Source of the DNA: a virus
Direction: 5' to 3' (one strand)
IMG/VR virus record: IMGVR_UViG_3300008954_000110
Coordinates: 1-40,283 of that record
Length of the DNA: 40,283 nucleotides
The notes under the pieces are model-generated. The model worked only from the letters and a program-made list of their open reading frames with translations, made no database searches and had not been told where the DNA came from. Below are positions 7,718-17,047 of this stretch, one piece after another. Both the position numbers and the translations under genes were made by a program. Within the stretch, counting starts at the first letter, position 1, and every line of letters begins with the position of its first letter.

Positions 7718-8833
7718 GTGGCAACCGCATCGCGCAGGACAAGTAATTTCAACACTCTGTACTCAACCGCAATCGAGCGGTGGTACGACCCGGGCCGCGT
7801 TCAGGACACCGTGTTCGAGCCGACGCCTCTCCTCTGGGCCCTGTCCCAGGTGGCGAAGGAAACCGGACGTTGGTCGTTCGATGTTCTCGTGTCCATCCTT
7901 GAGTCCAAGGCCTCTGGCGTTGACTCCTTCCAGTACTACGACACCGTCAGCACGGCCCCGAGCAAGGGCCCGCAGACCGCTCGGTTCCCGATGGCGAACT
8001 ACAGCGGCCCGCTGTCGATCTCGTGGCAGGAAGAGGTCGAGAACCGTGACCCGAACCGCATCGCGGATCGGATCATGATTGCGCTGGAGCAGCTTGAGCT
8101 CACGATGGCCGAGCGCCTGAACCTGGACTGCTACATGGGTAACACCGTGACCTCGACCAATCTGGTCGGGCTTGAGCAGGCCCTCCCGGCGTTTACGGAC
8201 CAAGGGACTTTGGGTGCCCACACGGACCAGTACGAGTACAAAAACGCGACCAATGCCTACGGAGGCATTACGCGGGTCGCGTGGACGGCCTCGACGACTG
8301 GCACCGGCTGGGAACCTGTTGTCGCTGACTTCAACGCTGGAGCTGCCAACGACTTCAAGTACTCCTCCGGCGTACCGGATATCGGCCTCAAGGAATTGCA
8401 GGACATCTACATGTTCGCGTCCAAGGGCACCATCCACCCGGACCTCGGCATCTGGTCGAACAGCCCGTTCCGTGACTACGAGAACGCGGCCCAGGAGAAG
8501 ATGCAGATCCGCAAGGAGAGCGACGAGTTCCGTGGCATCCAGATCGGGTTTGAGAACCTGAAGTACAAGAACGCGGTCATCATCCGCGACGAGAACGCGG
8601 TCACGCAAAACGCGACCGGCGCGATCAGTGACGACACCAACGGTGAGCAGAACGCCTACCTGTTGAACACTCGTTTCTGGAAGCTCCTCGTCGAGGAAGA
8701 CTTCGACTTCGCTCTTGGCCCGGTTCGCGGCCCTGTCGATCAGCACGCAACCGTGCGTCACATGGTCTGGCGCGGTCAGTTGGTTTGCACCAACCCCCGC
8801 TACCAGGCACGGATCTACGGCTACGGCGCGTAG
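7718..8833 (+). CDS. Major capsid protein
   Basis: A 371-aa coat protein between scaffold and decoration-like genes. It begins at GTG with AGGA about 10 bases upstream; no in-frame ATG exists near it, and the N-terminus (TASRRTSNFNTLYSTAIERW) reads as a normal coat N-arm. It has a balanced acidic sequence without low complexity, and a conserved-looking C-terminal segment (HATVRHMVWRGQLVC). An HK97-type fold is inferred from position and size. A strong hairpin follows the stop, as often seen after highly expressed coat genes. Confidence 0.88.
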   Translation: MATASRRTSNFNTLYSTAIERWYDPGRVQDTVFEPTPLLWALSQVAKETGRWSFDVLVSILESKASGVDSFQYYDTVSTAPSKGPQTARFPMANYSGPLSISWQEEVENRDPNRIADRIMIALEQLELTMAERLNLDCYMGNTVTSTNLVGLEQALPAFTDQGTLGAHTDQYEYKNATNAYGGITRVAWTASTTGTGWEPVVADFNAGAANDFKYSSGVPDIGLKELQDIYMFASKGTIHPDLGIWSNSPFRDYENAAQEKMQIRKESDEFRGIQIGFENLKYKNAVIIRDENAVTQNATGAISDDTNGEQNAYLLNTRFWKLLVEEDFDFALGPVRGPVDQHATVRHMVWRGQLVCTNPRYQARIYGYGA

Positions 8834-8846
8834 TTCACTCGGTGAT

Positions 8847-8875
8847 CCGGGGGAGGGGGTGTTCCCCTCCCCCGG
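8847..8875 (+). terminator. GC-rich hairpin after major capsid gene
   Basis: A perfect 12-bp stem (8847-8858 with 8864-8875, CCGGGGGAGGGG) with a 5-base loop GTGTT, 13 bases after the coat stop. No T-run follows, so it may act as a partial terminator or as an mRNA 3'-end stabiliser that raises coat protein relative to downstream genes. Confidence 0.75.
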
Positions 8876-8946
8876 TGGGGATCTAAGGCTCCTGACCTGA
8901 TACGCGGGCAGGAGGACGTAAACCCGCTTCCTGAAGGGAGGACATC

Positions 8947-9528
8947 ATGCGTATTTCGAGACTTGGACGGTTCCCTGCCATGGGGGACACGGTTGACAGC
9001 TCCGGTACAACTGTCGCCGGCCCTGACCGCATCTACACTTACTTCGAGGCCGACGGCGCCGTAGCCATCGGTGCCCCGGTGCAGTTGCAGACCGATGTGA
9101 ACAACAACACCACCGGCAACATCAACGGGTGGGAGGTCGTCGAGGCTGACACGGGCAACCCCGGTGGCGGGTCTGGCACGATTGTCGGCGCCTACCAAGG
9201 CGTGAACCTGTCCAACCCGGGCGGCAACACGGTCGTCAATTTGGCGAACGCCGCCGGAGGCGCCGGCGATGCGGGCTCCGCGACGTTGACTGGTCGGGTG
9301 GCTGCGGATGGTGACATCATCGAGGTCATCTGCTACGGGCAGGGCTACGTCCTCGCGGAGGGTTCGACTGACGTGGTCGCTGGTGACAACCTCATCGCGG
9401 ACGGCACTGGCGGACGCTTGGTTACCGTTGCCGACTTGGCCGACGGATCCGGTGGTCTGGTCATCGCCCTCGGGCCGCTCACGGAAGCTGCCGAAGGCTT
9501 GATCCCCGCGTTCTTCCGCTGCATGTAA
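8947..9528 (+). CDS. Capsid decoration-like structural protein
   Basis: A 193-aa Gly/Ala/Val/Thr-rich, beta-rich protein directly after the coat gene, with a strong GGGAGG site 6 bases before the ATG. Repeated short strands and Gly turns (GGGSGTIVGAYQG) and a segment with GDIIEVICYGQGYVLAEG resemble head decoration proteins of the lambda D/Psu-like beta-tulip type, although I cannot confirm the fold. The C-terminus ends in FFRCM. It likely coats or cements the capsid. Confidence 0.65.
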   Translation: MRISRLGRFPAMGDTVDSSGTTVAGPDRIYTYFEADGAVAIGAPVQLQTDVNNNTTGNINGWEVVEADTGNPGGGSGTIVGAYQGVNLSNPGGNTVVNLANAAGGAGDAGSATLTGRVAADGDIIEVICYGQGYVLAEGSTDVVAGDNLIADGTGGRLVTVADLADGSGGLVIALGPLTEAAEGLIPAFFRCM

Positions 9529-9725
9529 TGCTTCGGAGGTTCCGGGACTACATGAACGCACCTGCGGGCGAGTACCGCAGGTGCGCGTCATGCCAACGCC
9601 TGCGGGACGTTTGGCGCTTCCTCGCAAAACACAAGGGCCGCTGCGTGTGCGGCAGTGGTCAATTCCGTGAGCCGACTCGCGTCTTCTGGCACGAACGGCT
9701 TCGTATCATCCTGAGGATCATCTGA
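9528..9725 (+). CDS. Small zinc-ribbon protein
   Basis: A 65-aa basic protein whose ATG overlaps the previous stop (TAATG). It has CASC at residues 19-22 and CVCG at about 39-42, i.e. two pairs of Cys spaced like a zinc ribbon, flanked by Arg-rich helices. Such proteins usually bind nucleic acid or act as small virion or regulatory factors; the structural-operon position leaves this open. Confidence 0.65.
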   Translation: MLRRFRDYMNAPAGEYRRCASCQRLRDVWRFLAKHKGRCVCGSGQFREPTRVFWHERLRIILRII

Positions 9726-10292
9726 ATGGACTTGAGAGACAAGACGGTTTCTCCCAAACGCCGCCCGTGGGACTTCCCCCGACGGACCAACCCCATGGAC
9801 GACTCCGACATCGATCCCAGAGACTTGCGTCCCTGGGAGATACGGCAGTGGTTCATCGACCCGAGCTGTTGCAGCCTGGCGGAACTGCATCAGGAATGGC
9901 AGAACGGGACCGCCGTTGGGGTTGTCGCTCCGCCCCCGACGGGCTCGCCTCTTTACAGTTACGACGAGGTCGAGAAGGTGTGGCAGATCGCGGAAGAGAC
10001 CGGCTGCACCATCGTTGAAGCTGCGATCTCAGTGAAGGGCGCGGACTCGTTTCCTCCGCAGTTCATGCAGAGGATCCTGAAGAGTCCTGACCAGTGCGTG
10101 GCCGACACCAACAAGCCGCAAGCGACGGTGATTGAAGAGAGCCCGGACGTGGTGTTCGTTGACCCCGCGGCAGCGGTCAAACCCAAGAGGCCCGCGAAGG
10201 CGTCCAAAGCCAAGAAGGGCACCGCCACCAGGCGGGGCGGCAAGCCATCGGTGGCTGTCGCTGAAGAGCCTATCCCCACAAACGTCGAGTAA
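9726..10292 (+). CDS. Unknown protein with basic Ala/Lys tail
   Basis: A 188-aa protein whose ATG immediately follows the previous stop, with GAGG about 9 bases upstream. Residues 1-125 look globular (Pro/Trp/Asp-rich start, then helices such as VEKVWQIAEETGCTIVEAA). Residues about 145-175 are a Lys/Arg/Ala-rich flexible tail (KPKRPAKASKAKKG) that could touch DNA. Family not recognised; probably a minor virion or assembly component. Confidence 0.65.
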   Translation: MDLRDKTVSPKRRPWDFPRRTNPMDDSDIDPRDLRPWEIRQWFIDPSCCSLAELHQEWQNGTAVGVVAPPPTGSPLYSYDEVEKVWQIAEETGCTIVEAAISVKGADSFPPQFMQRILKSPDQCVADTNKPQATVIEESPDVVFVDPAAAVKPKRPAKASKAKKGTATRRGGKPSVAVAEEPIPTNVE

Positions 10293-10298
10293 GTTGTC

Positions 10299-11051
10299 AT
10301 GGCATACCCCACTGTCACCGTCGGAACAATGGTAGGTCGAGTCGCCCACATGTTGCAGAACAATGCAACGGCGTCGTCGGATCTGTCCACGGAGATCAAG
10401 TGGGCACTTGAAGACAACCTCAACCGCCTGTGCATGCGAGCTGACATCCCGGCGTTCCGCAAGGAGCACGACTTCACCGTCTCGACCGGGTCTGCATCGT
10501 ACGAGATGCCTGCGGACTTCTACCGGATCATCGAGCCCGGCCTGAAGTTCACCGAGGACCCGAACTGGACGCTCGAGTGGTTCGACCAGCAGGACTTCGA
10601 CCGGGTCGGCGGTGACTGGCGTTTCCAGAACAACTCACGGCCACGGAACTACACCATCCGTGGCCGTGACGAGTTCACCGGTCGGTTCATGCTGAAGGTC
10701 TCGCCCAAGCCTGACCAGAACTACACGATGGTCCTGCCCTACTTCAGCACGCCGCAGCGGATCGCGACTGCTGGCGACAACGACAGCGTGGACAAACGAT
10801 TCCCGCCCAGTTGGTGGAAGGTCATCGCTTTTGGGGCAGCCATGGACTTCCCCCAGTACCTGACCGAGAGGCAGCGCCGCTCCTACGAGGCGCGGTACAC
10901 AGAGGGGGCGATCCTGATCACCCAGACCTCAAGCCCTGTCGTCGGACGGATGTACCAGAACCGGCGCTACCAGGGTGCCCAGACGCGAGGTGGCGTGACG
11001 TGGGGCATGACGGGGACAGACATCATTGACGCGCAAGGGAACGCGCTCTGA
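10299..11051 (+). CDS. Head-to-tail adaptor (tail tubular A-like)
   Basis: A 250-aa protein directly upstream of the nozzle gene, matching the gp11-then-gp12 order of T7-like phages and the size of podovirus adaptors. The N-terminal helices (STEIKWALEDNLNRLCMRAD) are followed by a motif of the kind SYEMPADFYRI and later a WWKVIAFGAAMDF helix, as seen in connector proteins that form a ring under the portal. Function: joins the portal to the tail nozzle. Confidence 0.75.
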   Translation: MAYPTVTVGTMVGRVAHMLQNNATASSDLSTEIKWALEDNLNRLCMRADIPAFRKEHDFTVSTGSASYEMPADFYRIIEPGLKFTEDPNWTLEWFDQQDFDRVGGDWRFQNNSRPRNYTIRGRDEFTGRFMLKVSPKPDQNYTMVLPYFSTPQRIATAGDNDSVDKRFPPSWWKVIAFGAAMDFPQYLTERQRRSYEARYTEGAILITQTSSPVVGRMYQNRRYQGAQTRGGVTWGMTGTDIIDAQGNAL

Positions 11052-14000
11052 TGCCAGTCAAGAGCAGAGTGGACAGGTTCGGCGGTTTGTCCGACCGCCA
11101 GGTCCCGGTCAACCTGACTCGGATCGAGTCGCCAGACCTCCGCAACGTCGAGTTCTCCGAGGGCGTGATGCAGAAGCGCAAAGGCTACCGGCGCATGCAC
11201 GCCAGCTCGATGACGGATTGCAGTATCCGGCTCAACGGTGACGACCAGTACGTCAAGATAAGCGACCGCACGACATCGGACATCTACGAGCCGAACAACC
11301 GGCTGTTCTTGACCATCGACGTGGTGCTCCGCAAGACCCTCGCTGATGAGCGGTTCGTCGTCTCTCGTGGGCACTCGGGCGCGGCAGCCAATCGGTTCTT
11401 GCAGATCAGCTACGACCCCAGCACCCCGGGGTGGAAGTTGTACGTTTACGACACGAGCACAGGTGGGGGCACGCTCGTCACATCGACCATTACAGATGGC
11501 ACCGGAGATGGGTCCGACATCGTCGGGAAGTACCGCCATCTTGAGGTCGTGTGGTCTACCGGGACGACCTACAAGTTCCGGGCGCTCGACTCTGCGGGCT
11601 CAGTCGTAGGATCGGAGCAGACGTTTACACAGGCGGGTTGGCAGACCGACTCGAATCTGGGCTCCGCGACGGGGTACATGCTTGGGGCTCGGGCCGATTC
11701 GGCGTTTTCCCCCGTGGCTTCCACCTACTTCCCCGGGACCCTCGCAGAGTTCCGCGTGTGGGACCACACCTCGGCCCCGACATATTTCTCGGACGCGGCG
11801 GCGTCTCGGGTCGGGCGCGAGCTCGACGAGTCGCCGCAAGCAGGAGACACCGATGAATACTCGAACCTTACGGGGTACTGGAAACTCAACGACGGGACGA
11901 CATCTACCGTCACCGATTACTCCGCGGTTCAAAACGACGGAGTCATCGCGGACCCACCAAGGTGGATCTCAGACCCCACACTTCACCCCGGGCCGTCGGC
12001 ACTGGAGTTCTACGGAGAGCAAGGGGCGGTCCTCTGGAAGTGCGGATCCCTCGCCAACAACACCTTCGACATTGACAGCGGGACTGGCTTATATCCGTTG
12101 CGTACCTGGACCGTTGCGTTCACATTCGTCCCGCGAATGGACAAAGGCGAAACGACTGTACGAGATCAGACCCTCCTCTGGTTTGGATCAGACGCTACCA
12201 CCCCCGCCCCTTTTGGCGTAGAGATCGCGTCCGACAAGGTCGTCGTCAAGTACAGGGACAACACCTCGCTCAAGACGGCGACGGTCAATTACGCGCTGTC
12301 TCTGAAGGAAGACAAGCCGTTGCGGTTGGTGGCGCTCCACTCCGACGACGGCGGCGTGCAAACGATTCTCACATCCCTCCTGTACGACGAGAACGGGGCG
12401 TATCTCGCGCATGTTAATGTATCGACCGCGGATTCAACGTTCAGCACGTTGAGCGCGGCACTTGGGATCGGGCGGAAGTTCAGCACCGACTTCAACGAGC
12501 CGCTGACCTACCACGCTGCGGCAGCTCGCGCCGTCATCTCTGACATCTGGTTCGGACACACTCTGGGCTCCGGTACGGGCTACCACCATGGCCCGATGTT
12601 TGCCAGCGGGCCGGGAGAGGGGAACCACCCCTTGTTCCCCCTTACCTCAGGGGATCCGGTCACGTTGATAGGGCAAACGGGAGCGCCCCAGCAAGCCGTT
12701 ATGCTCGGCGGACTCCCGATGGACGAGGGCGAAGGGGAGAAACTCCGCGTGGTCGGAACGACCCAGGGGGACGCCCAGTACGCCGTAGTCCTCCCTGGGG
12801 AAGAGGCTGGGTGCCGGTGGGATGTTGGGTTGGTAGAACCGTTCGACCCTCCAGAGATCGATGGGATATTTGACTACCGCCGCGTGGGCAAAGACGGGTC
12901 GATGGTGCGGTCGCTTCTCGTCCTCTCGGGCACGACGCTTTACGAGGCCCGGAACTTAGCCAAGGGCGTTGGCAATGCGGACATGTACCCCGTGGCGGGG
13001 AATATCCACAAGGGTGGAAAGGCCACGTTCACCCAGCTCGGGTCTACGGTCTACATCGGCAGGGAGAACGGGTTCCGGCCTCGGAAGTACGACGGGCGAT
13101 ACCTGGACTGGGTCGGCATCAAGGCGCCACTGACGGCCCCGTCTGCAAGCGCAGACAACCACGCCAGCGGGTCGATCCCAGACGGCACCTACTACATTTA
13201 CTGCACCTACGTGAACGCGGAGACCGGCACGGAGTCAAACCCTAGCCCGGGTCACCCGGTGACGATTAGTGGCAGTGACGATGCGGTCGGGTCAATCAAC
13301 CTGCCCGTCAGCACCGACCCTCAGGTGAACCGTCGCAGGATCTACATATCGACTGCCGGGGCCACGGAGAACGCCGCGCCCATCTATCTTGCGGTCACGG
13401 TGGAGGACAATGTCTCCACGTCGTACGCCGCCGGCATTTACACGTTCCCCGACACCACGACCGCCGTATCCATCGCGGACTTCAACGTGAACACAGAGGC
13501 CCCTGCCGGATCTCTTGTGAAGTCGTTCAAGGATCGGCTGTGGGTTTCGGGTAGCCCACTCACCCCGAATCGCGTGCATTATTCTGGCGTGTTGACGCCA
13601 GACTCGTTCGACGGCACCGCGTATTTGGGGTTAGACCAGGACACTGGCGACAAGATCACAGGCTTCGCTCGCTTGCTGAACCGCATGGTTGTGATGATGC
13701 GCGACGGCAAGGTCCAGCTCACAGCGAGCGGCCTGTCCGACACACCGTTTTCTGTCCAGGTTGTCTCGCGTGACCACGGTGCGGTCGGGCCGCAAGCGGT
13801 CACAGAGTTTGACGGGATTCTTGCCTACTTGGGCGAGCGCGATGTGAACCTGTGGGACGGCGGGCAGCCCCTGAACATCTCCTCGCCCAATAGCGCCGAC
13901 CGTCCGTCTATCCAAGACACTGTCCGCACGGCGCTTCAGCGGTCGCGGCTCAGTTCCGCCGCGCTCCAGATCAACCGGACGCGGCGCCAGGTCTGGCTCT

Positions 14001-14785
14001 CCGCGACCCCGTCAGGAGACACGCGCAACACGATGCAGCTCGTGTTCGACTTGGAGACCGGCACTTGGTCTCGCTACTCCGGCATGGACATCGACGCGAT
14101 GTCCGAGGTCGAGGACGGGAACGACGACGTGGACCTGTACGCGGGCATCAGGGGCTATCTGTGCAAAGTAGACGAGGGCGACTTTGACGGGCTGGCCGAT
14201 GTGGTCTTCGGGGTGGCTACGGGGGGAAGCGACGACACGCTCGTAGACACCGCCGCGTCGTTTTCCACGACGGCTCTGAAGGGCCTGTACCTCTACTGGT
14301 ACGACATCTCCGCCGATGTCATGCGCTCTAGCCGCATCCGCAAGAGCACCTCTACGACGCTGTACTTGTACGACAACAAGGACGGCGTTGAGCCTGCGGC
14401 GGGCGACATCTACGTGGTCGGTGGCATCCAGTGGTACGCGGACTTCGTCGCGGACTTCGGGAACCCGATGATGGCGAAGAAGATTCACTGGCTGCGGCTG
14501 GCTGGGTCCTCGTCGCTCGACGGGAACCGGATCCGTGTTCAGGTCGCGGCGGAGAAGCCCGCGAGGGACTCTGCGTGGAACGCCGCTGCGACAGAGTACA
14601 TCGACACATGGACGGCCTCCGAGACGTACAAGTTGATTGGCGTAGGAGGCCTTGGCCGGTCCTTCCGGGTGCGTATTTCCGACACCGGGTACGCATCTGC
14701 GAGTAGCGCCGACGCCGTCCCCATGGGCGGGCGGATCGAGGTCTATGAGTGGGAGTTGGAAGGCGAGGAGATTGACCTCCAATGA
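11051..14785 (+). CDS. Tail nozzle (tubular B-like) with two lectin-like inserts
   Basis: A 1244-aa tail tube protein. Residues 1-50 carry the nozzle-type start (LRNVEFSEGVMQKRKGY), and the nozzle beta-propeller/platform resumes near residue 600 and runs to the end (DGTYYIYCTYVNAETGTES, VKSFKDRLWVSGS, LQINRTRRQVWLS). Between them lie two beta-sandwich modules of LamG/concanavalin-A type, about residues 51-240 (SIRLNGDDQYVKIS to EFRVWDH) and 315-500 (ALEFYGEQGAVLWKCG to ISDIWFG). T7 gp12 is about 794 aa, so the inserts explain the extra length. They probably bind glycans on the host surface. The stop overlaps the fibre gene start. Confidence 0.82.
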   Translation: MPVKSRVDRFGGLSDRQVPVNLTRIESPDLRNVEFSEGVMQKRKGYRRMHASSMTDCSIRLNGDDQYVKISDRTTSDIYEPNNRLFLTIDVVLRKTLADERFVVSRGHSGAAANRFLQISYDPSTPGWKLYVYDTSTGGGTLVTSTITDGTGDGSDIVGKYRHLEVVWSTGTTYKFRALDSAGSVVGSEQTFTQAGWQTDSNLGSATGYMLGARADSAFSPVASTYFPGTLAEFRVWDHTSAPTYFSDAAASRVGRELDESPQAGDTDEYSNLTGYWKLNDGTTSTVTDYSAVQNDGVIADPPRWISDPTLHPGPSALEFYGEQGAVLWKCGSLANNTFDIDSGTGLYPLRTWTVAFTFVPRMDKGETTVRDQTLLWFGSDATTPAPFGVEIASDKVVVKYRDNTSLKTATVNYALSLKEDKPLRLVALHSDDGGVQTILTSLLYDENGAYLAHVNVSTADSTFSTLSAALGIGRKFSTDFNEPLTYHAAAARAVISDIWFGHTLGSGTGYHHGPMFASGPGEGNHPLFPLTSGDPVTLIGQTGAPQQAVMLGGLPMDEGEGEKLRVVGTTQGDAQYAVVLPGEEAGCRWDVGLVEPFDPPEIDGIFDYRRVGKDGSMVRSLLVLSGTTLYEARNLAKGVGNADMYPVAGNIHKGGKATFTQLGSTVYIGRENGFRPRKYDGRYLDWVGIKAPLTAPSASADNHASGSIPDGTYYIYCTYVNAETGTESNPSPGHPVTISGSDDAVGSINLPVSTDPQVNRRRIYISTAGATENAAPIYLAVTVEDNVSTSYAAGIYTFPDTTTAVSIADFNVNTEAPAGSLVKSFKDRLWVSGSPLTPNRVHYSGVLTPDSFDGTAYLGLDQDTGDKITGFARLLNRMVVMMRDGKVQLTASGLSDTPFSVQVVSRDHGAVGPQAVTEFDGILAYLGERDVNLWDGGQPLNISSPNSADRPSIQDTVRTALQRSRLSSAALQINRTRRQVWLSATPSGDTRNTMQLVFDLETGTWSRYSGMDIDAMSEVEDGNDDVDLYAGIRGYLCKVDEGDFDGLADVVFGVATGGSDDTLVDTAASFSTTALKGLYLYWYDISADVMRSSRIRKSTSTTLYLYDNKDGVEPAAGDIYVVGGIQWYADFVADFGNPMMAKKIHWLRLAGSSSLDGNRIRVQVAAEKPARDSAWNAAATEYIDTWTASETYKLIGVGGLGRSFRVRISDTGYASASSADAVPMGGRIEVYEWELEGEEIDLQ

Positions 14786-15972
14786 GCATGGAGTTCTCGC
14801 TTCTCAACCCGCCACCTCCGGCGAGTGACGGCGCAGAGCAAACCACGCAATGGCTCGAGTTGCTGCGTGAGACTCTGATCCTGTACTTCGCGAAACTCGC
14901 GGAGCCCGGGTGCGGCATCAGCCTTGACGACGACAACAAGTTGCAGGTCAAGATAGACGGGTCGAAATTGTCGTGCTCCGACTCCGGCGTGACCGTTGTC
15001 GAGAGTGCCCTGGCGCACGCAAGTTTGTCGGGGCTCACAGGAGACGCCCATTCCGACATGGTGTTTGACGCTCCGGCCACGACAGACCGGAATGTGATTC
15101 AGCCGGGCGCTGCGGCGGCGGTGGCGCTGGTCCTGAAGAACCATGCGTCACAGAGCACCAACTTGACCGAGTGGCAGGCGAGCGATGGCGGCGTCATGGC
15201 CTCCGTCTCGCAAGCTGGCTACCTGACCATCAGAGGCTTAAGCGCAGACAACAACCAGATCGTCAGCGTTGCGGAGGCGAGCTCTGGTCAGGCCCACGCT
15301 GTCCCCAGGACGCAACTGGAGAGCACTGCCAGCGGCAAGGGCGCCTCAATGATCGGCATCCAGGACGCGGGGACCTACACCAGCAACACCACCGTTGAGG
15401 CCGCGTTGCAGGAGCTGTACGGGAAATTAGGGGGGGTCGCGTGGTCGCTTTGGGTGCCGCTCCACGGGACCCAGGTGCAGGACGGGGGTACGGGGACCTT
15501 GTCCAACTCTGGCGTCGGCATTGTCTCATCGTCAGACTACGACGGGCACAGCGTGGCGGCTAACTGGGGGGCGACCAACAAGGAGGGGTTCGCGTTTTCG
15601 TGGACGGTCCCCGGCGACTTGAAGACCTCGGCGGTGGTCACTGCGAAGTTGTACTACCGGCTGTCGGGCAACCCCGGCTCGCGACATGCGTCCTATTGCG
15701 GCATCGACGCCAGGGCGGTGGCCGATAACGAGGTGACTATTTCCGGCGGTAGCCTCGCCAGCGTCGCGGCGGTCAAAGAGTTGGACGACGGCGGTTACAG
15801 CAGCGGCGACCTCGTCGTCCACAGCGTCGGCACTCTGTTCGCGGCCTCGACCCTGGCTGCCGGGGACTACGTCAAAGGGGTCGCCTACAGGGACCCGACT
15901 AACGCAGATGATGACTACACGGGAACCTGCCAGTTCGTTGGGGTCCTATTCGAGGGGACACGGAGCTTGTGA
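14782..15972 (+). CDS. Tail fibre / receptor-binding protein (probable)
   Basis: A 396-aa protein starting in an ATGA overlap with the nozzle gene. The N-terminus binds the tail by position; the middle is repetitive Gly/Ser/Ala beta structure with a segment IQDAGTYTSNTTVEAALQEL, a pattern common in trimeric phage fibres and linkers. Residues about 225-396 form a distinct beta-rich C-terminal domain (AWSLWVPLHGTQVQDGG onward) likely to contact the receptor. No enzyme motif seen. Confidence 0.75.
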   Translation: MSMEFSLLNPPPPASDGAEQTTQWLELLRETLILYFAKLAEPGCGISLDDDNKLQVKIDGSKLSCSDSGVTVVESALAHASLSGLTGDAHSDMVFDAPATTDRNVIQPGAAAAVALVLKNHASQSTNLTEWQASDGGVMASVSQAGYLTIRGLSADNNQIVSVAEASSGQAHAVPRTQLESTASGKGASMIGIQDAGTYTSNTTVEAALQELYGKLGGVAWSLWVPLHGTQVQDGGTGTLSNSGVGIVSSSDYDGHSVAANWGATNKEGFAFSWTVPGDLKTSAVVTAKLYYRLSGNPGSRHASYCGIDARAVADNEVTISGGSLASVAAVKELDDGGYSSGDLVVHSVGTLFAASTLAAGDYVKGVAYRDPTNADDDYTGTCQFVGVLFEGTRSL

Positions 15973-16460
15973 GTGGATTGACGGTCAGAGCGGTCGATTG
16001 GCGACAATACCCGGACGTTGAGGCCCTAAGGCGGCGCCTTGCGGAGCATGAGCTGACGCTATCCTCAACCTGCCGCAGGGGGTTTGATGCGCTTGCGGCG
16101 TACCGGGCGACGGTCGAAGCAATGTCGAGGCTTGCCGACCACGACACATCGACGTGGGTGGCTTACGACGAAGCTACCCCGGTTGGCTATTTGCAGTTGG
16201 CGGTTGGGTCGTTTCTCGGGCGTGGGAGTGGACTCACGGTTCGCGACCAGGGGTTCTTTGTCCTCCCTGAGTATCGTCCAGAGGCGAGCATGGCACTGTA
16301 CAAGGCGGCGGCGCGAACGATTAAGGGCGCTCGAGTAAGCGCGGTGCAGGCCCTTGTGTGCGCGGAGAACATCGACGCTGCGGAGGTGTTCGAGCGGGTG
16401 GGGTTTCGGCCAGTCGCAACCGTGTACGAGAGAGAACTGAACTATGAGCTCACAGAGTAG
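15969..16460 (+). CDS. GNAT-family acetyltransferase
   Basis: A 163-aa protein starting at a GTG in a GTGA overlap with the fibre gene. The GNAT layout is visible: an N-terminal strand and helices, a central strand (TPVGYLQLAVGSFL), motif A-like VLPEYRPEASMALYKAAA for acetyl-CoA, and the C-terminal ENIDAAEVFERVGFRPVATVYER seen in many GNATs. The substrate is unknown. Its place between fibre and internal virion genes suggests it modifies a virion or host protein, or is itself packaged. The usual Q/RxxGxG/A loop is degenerate, so activity is uncertain. Confidence 0.75.
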   Translation: MSGLTVRAVDWRQYPDVEALRRRLAEHELTLSSTCRRGFDALAAYRATVEAMSRLADHDTSTWVAYDEATPVGYLQLAVGSFLGRGSGLTVRDQGFFVLPEYRPEASMALYKAAARTIKGARVSAVQALVCAENIDAAEVFERVGFRPVATVYERELNYELTE

Positions 16461-17043
16461 CGCACAGAAACGGGCATCCAAACAGGCGCTCAAAGCTCCC
16501 AAGACGCTGGCAGCAGGCCAGGCGGCGTTCCTTGAGGACCCGACGTGGCTGGCGCTGAACGAGTTGATCGCACCCTACTTGGCCGATCCGTTCAGTTTGT
16601 CGGACGAGAACTTGCAGCCGATCATCGCCGGGTTGAGCGCGGCCCCGATCATGGGGGCGCAGGCGCGGACGCAAGACGCCCTCGGTCGCCTCTCAGGTAT
16701 GGGTCTTGCCCGAGGCGGCGCGACCGTGGACGCAATCAGTGATGTCCAGGGGCAACTCGGGGCCGACTTGGCTGGCCTTCGCGCACGGATCCAGATGCAG
16801 CAGCTCGCTCAGATGTGGCCGGACATCCTGAACGCGATGAGCACCGGGAGCAACCTCTTGCAACAGCGTTATGCGTGGGACCGCGACATCTCCAACGCAC
16901 AACTTGGGTCGGCCAGCACGTTGACGCAGTTGGCCGGTCAGCCGGGTCCGGCGGCGATGATCGGGCAGGGCATCGGGAACCTCGCCTCGTCGGCGCTCGG
17001 CGGGTGGGCGCAGAACTGGGGCGCACCGACGCCAGGGGGTTAA
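16444..17043 (+). CDS. Internal virion protein, gp14-like
   Basis: A 199-aa Ala/Gly/Gln-rich helical protein that overlaps the acetyltransferase gene by 17 bases, with GAGAG before the ATG. It contains amphipathic helices with Gly/Ala spacing (GAQARTQDALGRLSGMGLA) and a Gly-rich end. Size (T7 gp14 is 196 aa), composition and position after the nozzle/fibre genes and before large helical proteins fit an ejected pore-forming core protein. No sequence-level proof. Confidence 0.65.
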   Translation: MSSQSSAQKRASKQALKAPKTLAAGQAAFLEDPTWLALNELIAPYLADPFSLSDENLQPIIAGLSAAPIMGAQARTQDALGRLSGMGLARGGATVDAISDVQGQLGADLAGLRARIQMQQLAQMWPDILNAMSTGSNLLQQRYAWDRDISNAQLGSASTLTQLAGQPGPAAMIGQGIGNLASSALGGWAQNWGAPTPGG

Positions 17044-17047
17044 GAGC

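Noticed and set aside
7763-8761. 332-aa minus-strand ORF inside the major capsid gene
   Set aside because: Shadow of the coat gene; no independent start signal.
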